Below, one piece after another: positions 16,633 through 25,723 of a stretch of DNA of 64,000 nt (its first letter is position 1; each line of letters opens with the position of its first letter). Under the pieces are notes generated by a model. It did no database searches and was not told the DNA's origin. It saw nothing but the letters and a program-made list of their open reading frames with translations. Source of the stretch: Caballeronia temeraria (GTDB taxonomy: Bacteria > Pseudomonadota > Gammaproteobacteria > Burkholderiales > Burkholderiaceae). The stretch spans positions 1 to 64,000 of the forward strand of contig NZ_FCOI02000038.1 in NCBI RefSeq assembly GCF_001544795.2, given 5' to 3'. Made by a program: the position numbers and the translations under genes.

Positions 16633-17892
16633 TCATGGCGAGCGGCCAGCGAGGCTAGAACTCCTCGCGGCCTGCTGGGCACGGCAAACAACAGCATCCT
16701 TGCACCGCCCGAGGTCGTCTCGAGCACGCACGACCGCCGGACGCTCCGACCATCGATACGTCGCGACAACCACGAGTCCCACCACCGCCAGAGCCACGCC
16801 GGCGTACACCGTCGTCAGGACGTCGACGCCTGCCAGCGTCAGTCCGCCGACGAAAGACCCGCCAGAGATGCCGAGGTTAAACGCTGCGACGTTGAGCCCC
16901 GCCGCCGTACCGACTGCCTCGGGTGCCACGCGTCGAGCCACGAGCACGACAGTCGCCTGCATGATGGGGGGAACGGCGAAGGCGAATGCACCCCAGACAA
17001 ACAGGTTGACCAACACCAGCACCGGGTGGTGTGCGGTGAGCAAGAGCGTGGCGACCGACGCGGCGATGCCGGCCAGCGCGATGTTCATGCTGAGCTTCGG
17101 GCCATATCGGTCGGACAAACGCCCTCCGCTGATCGTTCCCACTACAGAGCCGAGTCCGAATACCATCAGCCCGAGGGTGACGCCTTCGCTTCGGAATCCC
17201 GTGGTATGAGTTAACAGCGGCGACAAGTAAGTGAACACCGCGAACGTCGCTCCCATACCCAGTGCTGCGATCGCATAGAGCGGCATCAACGCCTGGCTCT
17301 TCAGCAAAGCGAGCTGCGAGAGAACGGTCCCGGCGCTGCGCTGAGCCGCAAGCGCGGGCAAAAACCGCCAGAGACCGATGGTCGCCAGCGCGCCCATGGC
17401 AGCCACTACCAGGAACGGCAGCCGCCAGCTCATCAGATCGCCGAGCCACGTTCCGCCAGGCACGCCAGTCACCATCGCGACCGTCAGGCCACTGACCATG
17501 ATCGCCACGGCCCTGCCCGACTTCTCGGACGGCACCAGCGACATAGCAACGGTCGTCCCGAGGCCGAAGAACACGCCGTGCGCGACCGCCATCACGATCC
17601 GGATCACGAGCAGCGCTGGAAAGGCTGTCGAAAGTCCGGCTGCCAGATTGCATAGCGTAAAGAAAGCCATCAGCGCGAGCAGCAGTGCGCGGCGCGGCAA
17701 GCGCGCGGTCATGGCCGAGACCACAGGCGTGCCGACGGTAATGGCCAGTGCGTAGAAACTCACCAGCAAACCGGCCGTCGACACGGAGATGCCGAACGCT
17801 CTTCCAATGTCGGGCAACAAGCCGACGATGACGAATTCCGTCGTTCCGATTGCGAACGCGGCAAATGCGAGAGAAAACACTGCTGCGGGCAT
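16633..17892 (-). CDS. MFS transporter, DHA1 drug/sugar-efflux type
   Basis: 419 residues from the ATG at 17892, with GAGGAG upstream. Twelve predicted membrane helices. The opening FAIGTTEFVIVGLLPDIGRA is the hallmark of the AraJ/YdhP/SotB branch of DHA1 exporters; the loop 2-3 motif appears as MTARLPRRALLLA and motif 5 as GVPGGTWLGD. Probably exports a small toxic compound or sugar by proton antiport. It follows the short-chain dehydrogenase on the same strand after 107 bases, perhaps in one operon. A longer frame to 17985 was not chosen. Confidence 0.9.
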   Translation of the reverse strand: MPAAVFSLAFAAFAIGTTEFVIVGLLPDIGRAFGISVSTAGLLVSFYALAITVGTPVVSAMTARLPRRALLLALMAFFTLCNLAAGLSTAFPALLVIRIVMAVAHGVFFGLGTTVAMSLVPSEKSGRAVAIMVSGLTVAMVTGVPGGTWLGDLMSWRLPFLVVAAMGALATIGLWRFLPALAAQRSAGTVLSQLALLKSQALMPLYAIAALGMGATFAVFTYLSPLLTHTTGFRSEGVTLGLMVFGLGSVVGTISGGRLSDRYGPKLSMNIALAGIAASVATLLLTAHHPVLVLVNLFVWGAFAFAVPPIMQATVVLVARRVAPEAVGTAAGLNVAAFNLGISGGSFVGGLTLAGVDVLTTVYAGVALAVVGLVVVATYRWSERPAVVRARDDLGRCKDAVVCRAQQAARSSSLAGRSP

Positions 17893-17999
17893 GATCAACT
17901 CCTCGATGAAGTCATTCGCGCTGGCTTCGCCGTGACTGTCGCGCGGACGGGTCCGAAGCCCTCTTGCCCGTCGGCGCCCAGCCACCGCAGTGCCGCGCT

Positions 18000-18731
18000 T
18001 CAGAAGTCCTGAACGGTGGGACGAATCACGATCTCGTTGACGTCGACCGAACTAGGCTGCTCGATCGCGTAAGCGATGGCTTGCGCGATCGCGTCCGCTG
18101 GAATCGCCATCTTGTAGAAGTCGACGACAAAATTGCGGCTGTCGTCGTGGCCCGATCCGAACTTCAGTTCGGTGTCGATCGCGCCCGGTGAAATGACGGT
18201 CGTGCGGATGTTGCCGCCCACTTCGTGACGGAGACCTTCGGAGATTGCGCGGACCGCGAACTTCGTTCCGGAATAAACCGTGCCTCCCGGGCTGAAGACC
18301 TTTAGACCCACGACCGACGCGATGTTGACGAAGTGGCCCGACTGCTGTTTTTCGAAAACCGGCAGCGCCGCGGCGACTCCATACAGGAGGCCCTTGATGT
18401 TGATGTCAATCATCCGGTCCCACTCGTCGGTCTTGCGCAGTGACAGTGGCGCGATCGCCATCAGACCCGCGTTGTTCACCATGACGTCGAGTCGGCCATG
18501 TTGCGCTACGACGTTACTGATCAAGCGGTTGACCTGCTCTTGATCCGTCACGTCGACTTGATGAACCGACACGCGCCCGCCTTTCGCCAGGATTTCCGCG
18601 GCAACGCGTTGCAGCTTGTCGAGGCGGCGAGCGGCCAGTGCGACAGTAGCACCTTTTGATGCAAGAAGTTTGGCGGTGGCTTCACCAATTCCGCTCGACG
18701 CACCGGTAATGACGACGACTTTGTTTGCCAT
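18000..18731 (-). CDS. Short-chain dehydrogenase/reductase
   Basis: 243 residues from the ATG at 18731. Classical SDR: cofactor motif TGASSGIG (residues 9 to 16), NNAG, catalytic YSGTK (Tyr and Lys) and ISPGAIDTEL after it. The Arg pair in ALAARRLDKL suggests NADP(H). Substrate unknown; closest in feel to YdfG-like 'oxidoreductases' under LysR control. Divergent from a LysR regulator 121 bases away and probably controlled by it. A similar SDR at 20905-21762 shares its upstream motif. Confidence 0.92.
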   Translation of the reverse strand: MANKVVVITGASSGIGEATAKLLASKGATVALAARRLDKLQRVAAEILAKGGRVSVHQVDVTDQEQVNRLISNVVAQHGRLDVMVNNAGLMAIAPLSLRKTDEWDRMIDINIKGLLYGVAAALPVFEKQQSGHFVNIASVVGLKVFSPGGTVYSGTKFAVRAISEGLRHEVGGNIRTTVISPGAIDTELKFGSGHDDSRNFVVDFYKMAIPADAIAQAIAYAIEQPSSVDVNEIVIRPTVQDF

Positions 18732-18786
18732 GATTTCTCTCCAGGAAGTTGGACTGCTTGAGGAGCAGTCTCGTCCCACCGAAGAT

Positions 18787-18820
18787 TTTTGAGTAGACTG
18801 GAATATATGGAATGTCTTTT
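18787..18820. promoter_or_regulatory. Putative operator shared with the SDR at 20905
   Basis: A 34-base block (TTTTGAGTAGAC... to ...GGAATGTCTTTT) lies between the dehydrogenase and LysR genes. It contains the direct repeat GGAATATATGGAAT and flanking AGAC/GTCT arms. About 26 of the 34 bases recur at 21832-21865 in the same orientation upstream of the second dehydrogenase. Probably the binding site of the adjacent LysR protein. Confidence 0.6.
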
Positions 18821-18852
18821 TCACCGCCGCAAAAATCACCGCTGAGCTGCAC

Positions 18853-19764
18853 ATGACCCAACTCGCCGACCTCAACGACGTCGCCGTCTTTGTGCGGGTG
18901 GCACAGTTCGAGAGCTTCAGCCGCGCCGCGCGCGCGCTCGGCATGCCTGTCTCAACGGTCAGCCGCAAGGTAACCGCGCTCGAAGAACGGCTCGGCGTCA
19001 CGCTGTTGCAACGCACGACGCGCAAGCTGAGCCTGACGTCACAGGGTCGCGCCTACTTCGATCAATGCAGCGAGCCGCTGAGCCATCTGTACGACGCGGA
19101 GCGCGTCATTACTCAGACGCAGAAGAAGCCGGAGGGCGTGCTACGCATCTCCGGTCCTGTGATGCTCGAACAGGAGCCGTTTTACGCGTTCCTGTCCGCA
19201 TTTCTGAAGGACTATCCGCAAATCTTGGTGGATCTGTATTTCACCAACGCGTTCATCGACCTGATCGCCGAAAACGTCGACGTTGCGATTCGCTTCGGAG
19301 AATTGCAGGACTCAAGTCTCGTTGCACAGCGAGTGGGAAGGAGCGTGCGGCAGCTGGTCGTCTCAGCCGACTATGCGCGAAACCATCCCCTTCCCTCTCG
19401 CCCCAACGAGCTGAGCCAGCACCCCTGCGTGTTGATCAACGCCCGCAACAATGAGACGGAATGGAACCTGGTCAGCGGCCGCAAAACGGCCAGGGTGCAC
19501 GTGAGTGGGCCTGTCGCAGCACGCGACTTCCACATCGTCAGTGCATTCGCGCTCCGGGGGCACGGCATCGCGCTGCTTCCGTCGAGCTATTGCGATCCGC
19601 ACATTGCCAGCGGAGAACTGGTGCGCGTGCTGCCCGAGTGGTCGTCACCGGAAATATTCGTGCATGCTGTTTATCCGACGCGGCGCTTCTTGCCGTCGAA
19701 ATTGAAGGCGTTTCTTGATGCGCTGAAAGCGTGGCACGGACCGCTTTGGCTTCCGCTGCGCTGA
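18853..19764 (+). CDS. LysR-family regulator (CrgA/AaeR-like group)
   Basis: 303 residues. The winged helix-turn-helix is in residues 1 to 65 (FSRAARALGMPVSTVSRKVT, then LGVTLLQRTTRKLSLT); the effector domain begins about residue 90 (VLRISGPVMLEQ). The motifs RTTRKLSLT and C-terminal HAVYPTRRFLPSKLKAFLD mark the large LysR group whose members often control a nearby dehydrogenase or efflux gene. Divergent from the dehydrogenase at 18000; the shared 34-base motif suggests that it also controls the one at 20905. Confidence 0.9.
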   Translation: MTQLADLNDVAVFVRVAQFESFSRAARALGMPVSTVSRKVTALEERLGVTLLQRTTRKLSLTSQGRAYFDQCSEPLSHLYDAERVITQTQKKPEGVLRISGPVMLEQEPFYAFLSAFLKDYPQILVDLYFTNAFIDLIAENVDVAIRFGELQDSSLVAQRVGRSVRQLVVSADYARNHPLPSRPNELSQHPCVLINARNNETEWNLVSGRKTARVHVSGPVAARDFHIVSAFALRGHGIALLPSSYCDPHIASGELVRVLPEWSSPEIFVHAVYPTRRFLPSKLKAFLDALKAWHGPLWLPLR

Positions 19765-19774
19765 AGCCAAAGCG
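19742..19774. terminator. Bidirectional hairpin between convergent genes
   Basis: CGCTTTGGCTTC (19742-19753) and GAAGCCAAAGCG (19763-19774) form a perfect 12-bp stem with a 9-base loop. It overlaps the LysR stop codon and ends 8 bases before the last codon of the convergent monooxygenase gene. It lacks a long T-run, so termination strength is uncertain. Confidence 0.75.
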
Positions 19775-19782
19775 ATCTTGTC

Positions 19783-20805
19783 CTAACGCCAGCCGAGCGA
19801 GGGGGCGACGTGCGTGAGGATCGATTCGATCACGTGTGCGCAGTACTCCACGCCGAGTTGATTCGGCACGGTCAACAGTAGCGTGTCGGCTTGCGCAATG
19901 GCCTCGTCGGCTCCGAGTTGCCTGACTAGCGCGTCGGGCTCTGCTGCATAACTGCGGCCAAATACCGTCCGGATGTTGCCGTCCAGCAGCCCGATCGTGT
20001 CGTCGTTGTTCGCATCGCGCCCAAAGTACCTGCGATCGCGATCGTTCATCAGCGGAAAGATGCTGCGACTCACCGACACTCGCGGCTCACGGGCGTGTCC
20101 GGCTTCCTTCCACGCCTGCCGGTAAGCGCGTATCTGCTCCGCCTGCTGAACGTGCAGAGGACGGCCCGACTCATCGTTCTTCAAGGTCGAGCACTGCAGG
20201 TTCATGCCCATCCCGGCTGCCCATACCGCGGTGGCGTCCGATCCCGAGCCCCACCAGACGCGATCGCGCAAGCCCTCGGAATGGGGCTCCACCCGTAGCA
20301 GGCCCGGCGGGTTCGCGAACATCGGTCGGGGATTTGGCTCGGCGAAACCTTCGCCGCGCAGCACTTCGTAGAACACTTCCGTGTGCCGACGCGCCAGATC
20401 GACATGCGTCTCACCCTCGCCCGGCGCATAGCCGAAATAGCGCCAGCCGTCGATCACCTGTTCGCCCGAGCCGCGGCTAATGCCGAGTTGCAGGCGTCCA
20501 CCGGCGATGAGGTCGGCCGCGCCCGCATCCTCAGCCATGTACAGCGGGTTCTCGTACCTCATGTCAATGACCGCTGTGCCGATTTCAACGCGGCTGGTTT
20601 TCGCACCCACAGCCGCGAGCAGCGGGAACGGCGACGCGAGCTGACGCGCGAAATGGTGCACGCGATAAAACGCCCCATCCGCGCCGAGTTGCTCGGCGGC
20701 GACCGCGAGGTCGATGGATTGGAGCAGGACGTCGGAAGCTGAACGCGTGTGCGAGTGTGCCGACTCAGACCAATGGCCAAACGATAAAAAACCGATTTTT
20801 TTCAT
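19783..20805 (-). CDS. LLM-class (luciferase-like) flavin-dependent oxidoreductase
   Basis: 340 residues from MKKIGFLSFGHW at 20805; a start at 20844 is possible but adds residues unlike the family. TIM-barrel bacterial-luciferase superfamily: AVAAEQLGADGAFYRVHHFA, GTAVIDMRYENPLYMAEDAG, then GGRLQLGISRGSGEQVIDGW (flavin phosphate region). It probably oxidises an organic substrate with FMNH2 or F420-like cofactor; most Burkholderia members use FMN. Lies between the two dehydrogenases in a three-enzyme neighbourhood. Confidence 0.88.
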   Translation of the reverse strand: MKKIGFLSFGHWSESAHSHTRSASDVLLQSIDLAVAAEQLGADGAFYRVHHFARQLASPFPLLAAVGAKTSRVEIGTAVIDMRYENPLYMAEDAGAADLIAGGRLQLGISRGSGEQVIDGWRYFGYAPGEGETHVDLARRHTEVFYEVLRGEGFAEPNPRPMFANPPGLLRVEPHSEGLRDRVWWGSGSDATAVWAAGMGMNLQCSTLKNDESGRPLHVQQAEQIRAYRQAWKEAGHAREPRVSVSRSIFPLMNDRDRRYFGRDANNDDTIGLLDGNIRTVFGRSYAAEPDALVRQLGADEAIAQADTLLLTVPNQLGVEYCAHVIESILTHVAPSLGWR

Positions 20806-20904
20806 GTCAATGTTGCGCGCAAGCTCGATAGGCGATGCCCGCATCTTGTACGAATCGGGCAGACGCCGCTTGCACGCGCGCCGTCTGCCTTAGTTCTTTG
20901 CGGT

Positions 20905-21762
20905 TCAGGCCGGGAAGTCGGTGGATGCGGAAAGCAACTTCCAGGTTTGCGTTTCGGCCGTTACATACGCATTCTTTTCGGCCAGTGCCTTAAGTGTGTC
21001 GGTGCCGAGCGGCAGACGCAGTGGTGGCGTCTCGGCATCGACGAGTCTGATCATCGCGGTTGCCAGTCTTGCAGGATCGCCTGGCTGATTATGATTGATT
21101 TCGCCAGCGAGGCGCCGCAGCCTGCCCGAGGTCTCTTCATAGTCACCAATGATCGTCTTGCCGACGGCCAACGACGACGCATCCAGAAAGTCGGTGCGGA
21201 AGAACCCGGGCTCGATCATTGTTGCGTGAATGCCAAGCGGCTTGAGTTCAGCATGCAGCGCTTCGGTGATACCTTCCACAGCGAATTTCGTCGAGCTGTA
21301 GACGCCGACGCCTGCCGCCGCCTGATAACCGACGATAGACGACGTGTTGATCACATGCCCCGAACGCTGTTTGCGCATCACAGGCAACACGGCGCGTGTG
21401 ACGTTGAGCAAGCCAAACACGTTGGTCTCGTAAATGCGGCGAACCTCGGCATCGCTCGATTCCTCGACCGCCGCGAGCAGCCCGAAGCCCGCGTTATTGA
21501 CCAGCACATCGATGCGGCCGAACTTATCGACCGCGGCTTCAACCGCTGCCTTCGCCTGTGCCTCGTTTGTCACGTCGAGTGCAAAGGTGAGCAACGCAGG
21601 CGACTCTCCAAGCCGCTCGGCGATCGCGGCGGCGTTGCGGCCGGTCGCGACGACGGCGTTGCCATCGTCGAGCGCGGCTTGCGCAATCAGTGCGCCGAAA
21701 CCGCGGGATGCGCCGGTGATAAACCAAACGCGTTTAAATTGCTGTTTCGTGAGGGTGTTCAT
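20905..21762 (-). CDS. Short-chain dehydrogenase/reductase
   Basis: 285 residues from the ATG at 21762 (GGAGAAGAG upstream). Classical SDR with WFITGASRGFG (cofactor), NNAGFG, catalytic YSSTKFAVEG, and IEPGFFRTDF. The length and the RGFG variant match the group of 'oxidoreductases' annotated near DltE or ketoreductase-like SDRs in Burkholderia. It is 100 bases upstream of the monooxygenase on the same strand, so they may be cotranscribed. It has the same 34-base upstream motif as the dehydrogenase at 18000. Confidence 0.92.
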   Translation of the reverse strand: MNTLTKQQFKRVWFITGASRGFGALIAQAALDDGNAVVATGRNAAAIAERLGESPALLTFALDVTNEAQAKAAVEAAVDKFGRIDVLVNNAGFGLLAAVEESSDAEVRRIYETNVFGLLNVTRAVLPVMRKQRSGHVINTSSIVGYQAAAGVGVYSSTKFAVEGITEALHAELKPLGIHATMIEPGFFRTDFLDASSLAVGKTIIGDYEETSGRLRRLAGEINHNQPGDPARLATAMIRLVDAETPPLRLPLGTDTLKALAEKNAYVTAETQTWKLLSASTDFPA

Positions 21763-21831
21763 GGCTCTTCTCCGTGGTTCGTGCTGGATGTGAAACGAAG
21801 TGCATGGGAGAAGTGTCGGACCGGCGGAAAC

Positions 21832-21865
21832 TTTTGATAAGACGGGAATGGGTGGAATGACTTTT
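21832..21865. promoter_or_regulatory. Second copy of the putative LysR operator
   Basis: A 34-base block that starts TTTTGATAAGAC and ends GGAATGACTTTT matches the block at 18787-18820 in about 26 positions, in the same orientation and at a similar distance (about 70 to 100 bases) from a dehydrogenase start. Conserved parts are TTTTGA, AGAC, GGAAT, TGGAATG and CTTTT. Confidence 0.6.
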
Positions 21866-22479
21866 CCGTCAATGGAAAATTGCGCGCGCGAACGCAAATG
21901 TGTCCTGCGTCGCTCACCAAGGTCGGGAAGCGCGATTGCGACGAAGCAGGTCTCGGACGCTCGCGGCAACACGGTGTCTGCGCTTATTCGACGGCTTCTA
22001 GAAAGACGACGACTCCCGGTTCGCGAGGGACGTCGCCACGTTCCTGAAGGAAGGCGGAGTCGCCCTCGAAGACCACGGCCGCTCCTAAGCGCTGCAGGCG
22101 TGAGCGGAAATTAGTCGCGGCCCAGCTTGACGTCCAGACAGTTAGCGTTCTCCATGGAGGAGGAGCAGCAACGTCAAAAGAGCCTTGAGAAGTCCATATC
22201 CGGCGAGCCCAATGCGATTGCCCCGCAGACCGTCAAGGCCAGCGCGATCAAACGGTCGGACATCGGATCCTTCATCGTCTGCCTCGCAAAATCGCGGCTT
22301 ATCGGTTGGAAAACAAGGCTCGCATAGCACAGCTGAGGGCGGTGCCTAAATCTTAGTGCACTAGGACGTCAGCTTGGTCCGCATCACACGCCGCGCCGCT
22401 ATCGGCGCCTAGCTCTTTGCGACGAGATGATCGGATCTTGTCACACAGCAAGTCACGCGCCTGCGGCAGTGCGGAAATC
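21866..22479. other. Intergenic or decayed region
   Basis: No intact gene. A plus-strand stretch near 22000-22088 reads DDDSRFARDVATFLKEGGVA and ends at a stop, and looks like the end of a small lost gene. The rest shows no coding character. Confidence 0.35.
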
Positions 22480-23231
22480 GGTCGCAGGACGCCATGGTGC
22501 GTTCACCCCTTCCCCGAAAAATGTCTTGGCCTACGCATGCAGGTAGTTCCCGTCGGGACCGAAGTGGTGAGACGACATCAAGAACCACCATCAGCGCCAG
22601 GCCATGCGCAGCGTCGATGAGCTGCTTGAGTTCTTCCGTGCGTCCATAGGTCGAGTCGCGCGCGTAGGGCAGCACCCCGTCGTGGCCTAAGTTGCGGTAC
22701 CGGAAAAGTCGTTGAGCGGCATCAGTTCGATGGTTGTCACGCCAAGTTGCGCAAGTTCCCGCAGACGCGCGTAGCGCCCGCATAGCCACACATCGCGCCG
22801 ACGTGCCGTTTGTATAGCACCGTTTCTTCTCACGGGCGCCCTTGTCAATCCTCGTTGTTCCAGTTGTATGCGTCAGGATTCAAGACTTCGCTTGCCCAAT
22901 CACGTCCTGCGGTTGGAAGCGCGACGCGAGATCGAGAGCGGCGAGCTCGCTCGAAACAATATCGATACAGCGTCCCGGCCCCGGCGTCGGCTTCCACTTC
23001 GGACCCGCCGTCGTCAGCGAGTTCAATTTCGATGAGTTCAGGCGTGGTGCTCCGGCTCGCTGAATCTCGCCTTGCACGCGTTGGAGCGACGGCGCCCCAA
23101 GCCGAAAGCGCGTGCGCGGATACCCTTGTTGTGGACGCGTCCCGTGATCCCCCTGCCGTTGATATTGAGATGCGCGCCGAAGGAGAGGCAGTGGGTACCT
23201 CGGTGCCGCTCATGAACTTGTTGTCGTGCAT
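22480..23231 (-). pseudogene. treZ: Remnant of malto-oligosyltrehalose trehalohydrolase
   Basis: Two separated fragments on the minus strand. About 22845-23100 encodes the N-terminal carbohydrate-binding part, with AGAGTLYRYCF in one frame, LASRFQPQDV in another, and SEVLNPDAYNWN at the end. About 22500-22700 encodes the start of the GH13 barrel (GHDGVLPYARDSTYG, EELKQLIDAAHGLALMVVLD). Several frameshifts and the loss of everything after strand beta3 show it is dead. TreZ releases trehalose from maltooligosyl-trehalose. It lies behind the treS remnant in the order seen in glycogen/trehalose clusters. Confidence 0.75.
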
Positions 23232-23637
23232 AGTAGGGCCACTAGTGGTTTGCCATCTTGATTCAAACTCTGCCGCGCTGATTTCGGCCTAAGGCGCGAC
23301 GCACATGAGTTTGTCCTGTCAGCCGGCGTTCGCCCTGTCGAACTGCAAGGCATGAGCAGTCGTCGTAGAGGCCCGCTGTCCATGTTGAGATTTTTCTCGT
23401 TGCGTGCAGTCGCATTGAACGCACTTGTCGGTGCGACCGGTGTCCTGCAGTCGTCTCGGCGCTAGCACGACGGTGCTCGTTTCACGCTTGACTGTCCGCC
23501 ACGGCCCGCTGGGCGCGGGCTGACATTCACCGCCCGTCCACGTGAGTGCCGAAGATCTATGTCCCGTTTCTTGGGGCCGGAGCGGCAGCGAACGGCCGGG
23601 CCGTAGGCCGCACAACGGGACCTACCTGAGCGTCGTG
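23232..23637. other. Gap between the two trehalose-gene relics
   Basis: No recognised coding sequence. In intact Burkholderia clusters glgB and glgX often lie between treS and treZ; no trace of them could be read here, so a deletion is likely. Confidence 0.35.
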
Positions 23638-24905
23638 TCATGGAGCGTTGACTGCGTCGGTAAAAGCGGCGAGCGCGCGTACCATTCCTCGCACTGGGAT
23701 CAAAAGCCAGTCCGGTCGGTTCGCCGCTTCATAGCAGACCTCGTAGGCCGCTTTTTCAAGCGCAAACAAGTTCAGGAGATCGGGTGCGTCACTCATTACG
23801 GATGCGGTCACCTCCGTTCCGCGCGCGTCCTGATACGCGCGCAGAGAAGCCCTTTTCCGCAGCGCTGATCGGCGCATGGAGAATCGCTGCGCCGTCAGCC
23901 CTATTTTCCTCTTTGGCCGCGAATGCCGCCGCATAATCGATCGATCTGAGCAGGCCGGCCACGTCCTTCACCGCGCTTGACTTCGCACGGCGCGATTCGA
24001 TCGGCCGCGCGGGCTCGCCTTCAAAGTCGATGATGTAAGCATCCGTGCCCGACCACAGCACCTGTCCGAGATGGAAGTCGCCGTGGATGCGGATCTTCAA
24101 TGCGCCCGAGTCACCGAACTGCGCGCGGCGAACGGCTTCGACGATCTCCGATCGCGCATCAACGATGCGGGAGACGAGCGGATCATCGCAAGACGAGAGA
24201 ACATCGACTGCGCGCTCGAATTGTTCGATCGCCGCGAGCAACTTCGGGATCGAAGGCAGCGTCGTCATGTGCCTTCGACAGCACGGCGTGCAACTCGCCC
24301 AGACGCCCACCGACGACCTCCACTTCGCGCGCGGCGGGCTCCGGCCTGAAATCGAGCGTGCCGTTTTCCTCCGAAGCGCTCGCCGCTCCTTGACTCGTCT
24401 GGCCAAGCAGGGAACGGATGAACGCGGGCATAAAGAACGCGTCGCTCAGAATGCCACGGCGCCCGTCGCCAAGCACCGCCACGATGGCCATGTCACGCAT
24501 CGGAGTACGCTCGGCGTCACCGCCAGCGTCACCGTCCCATGAAACCGCCAGCGGCAAGGCGTAGCGTTCAACGCTGCGTCGAGTGCGACTTCGATCTGGG
24601 CGAGTACAGCAAACTCGTCGATGGCGGCCGGGTCGGCGAGCTTGAGCGATCGGATTGCTTGGTTTTTTTGTCGCGAACCAGCGACGCCGCGCGAGATAGT
24701 TCGGCAGGATCCGTTGCTCGAGAACCGCGCGGTTTTCGGGCGACAGAACGTCGGCAAGTCGATCGGCAACGATCTCCTCCCGTGCCTCATCGATCAGGCC
24801 CGCGTCGCGACGAGCCTGCGCCCAGTGTCGATCCGGATCGCCGTCCGGTCGACCGGCCCCTTCCCACATGCAGTACGCCCGGAGGCGTAGTTCGTCGTCG
24901 TTCAT
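23638..24905 (-). pseudogene. DUF2934 start joined to a decayed maltokinase (treS C-terminal half)
   Basis: The frame opens at 24905 with a DUF2934-type start (LRLRAYCMWEGAGRPDGDPD), runs into VLSPENRAVLEQRILPNYLA and RRRWFATKK, the linker and start of the maltokinase half of TreS/Pep2 fusions, and then breaks. Maltokinase pieces continue in other frames: IHGDFHLGQVLWSGTDAYII and DFEGEPARPIESRRAKSS at about 24000-24080, and LNLFALEKAAYEVCYEAANR near the end. The trehalose-synthase domain is absent. At least two frameshifts make it non-functional. The join probably arose by deletion between a DUF2934 gene and the end of treS. Confidence 0.72.
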
Positions 24906-25522
24906 GTCTGTTCACTCCGCTCGACTCAGTGTCATCAGCACGTTCAAGCCGGCGATGGCGCACGATCCGGTCCCGCCGAGAACCGATCCAAGTAATGGCA
25001 CGGTGGAGAGAGGCGGAGATCCCCGGGACACGGCCGGGACACCGCATAGTGCGCGGGAACCGGTTCGGAACGCCGCACGGGCGAGGCGCTCCTCGCATCA
25101 ATAGCGACCTCGCTGATCTCAGGGGTCCGCAAGTGAAGACCTCCAGCCGGTCGGACGCGCGTGCTAAGCCTGTCTGACCGAGGCAGAATCGAAGCCGAGC
25201 GTACCCCAGGTTCTGGAAGGTACGTCCGTCAACGTCGCGAGCACCAAGTAGACAGGCTCAAATAAAGGTACTGATGGCACCTCGATCACCTCGCGCTGGT
25301 GATCAGGCCTCGTCGGCTTTCTTTCCTGACTGTGGAGATTGCCGTGGCGCTTCGGTGTCAAGCAAAGTTGACCGGGCGCCTGCCACTATGGAAGGAATTG
25401 CAGCCGCAGAAGGGGCCGGCCAGACGACTTGCTCGGCAAGCAAACATCGCAAGTCCACTTGTTCAAGTCATCTACTATGATTGGTGTACCCAGAATGCGA
25501 ACCCCTTCGTCGCGAGGCACCT
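24906..25522. other. Intergenic region, nothing recognised
   Basis: Frames here are Arg/Ser/Pro-rich shadows. No promoter, repeat or RNA was identified. Confidence 0.35.
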
Positions 25523-25723
25523 ATGCAATCGTCCATCCCCGAAGAACAGATTAGAACTGTGGCTTATCGGCTCTGGGAGGAAGCCGGGTGCCCTGAAGGC
25601 CAAGCCGAGGAGTTCTGGGAACGCGCTCGGCAAGAACTCGGCGTGAATGGGCCTACTAACAATGCTCGAGCGATTGAACCCGCTGAAGAACTAGACGCAC
25701 GCGATACCCCGGATGGGGCGTAA
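25523..25723 (+). CDS. DUF2934 small protein
   Basis: 66 residues from the ATG at 25523. EEQIRTVAYRLWEEAGCPEG followed by QAEEFWERARQEL is the DUF2934 signature (tryptophan-containing helix pair). Cytoplasmic, acidic, function unknown. The same domain opens the treS relic 600 bases away on the other strand. Confidence 0.8.
   Translation: MQSSIPEEQIRTVAYRLWEEAGCPEGQAEEFWERARQELGVNGPTNNARAIEPAEELDARDTPDGA

Noticed and set aside
20947..21837. 296-codon frame on the plus strand
   Set aside because: Opposite the short-chain dehydrogenase; no motif, low-quality composition.
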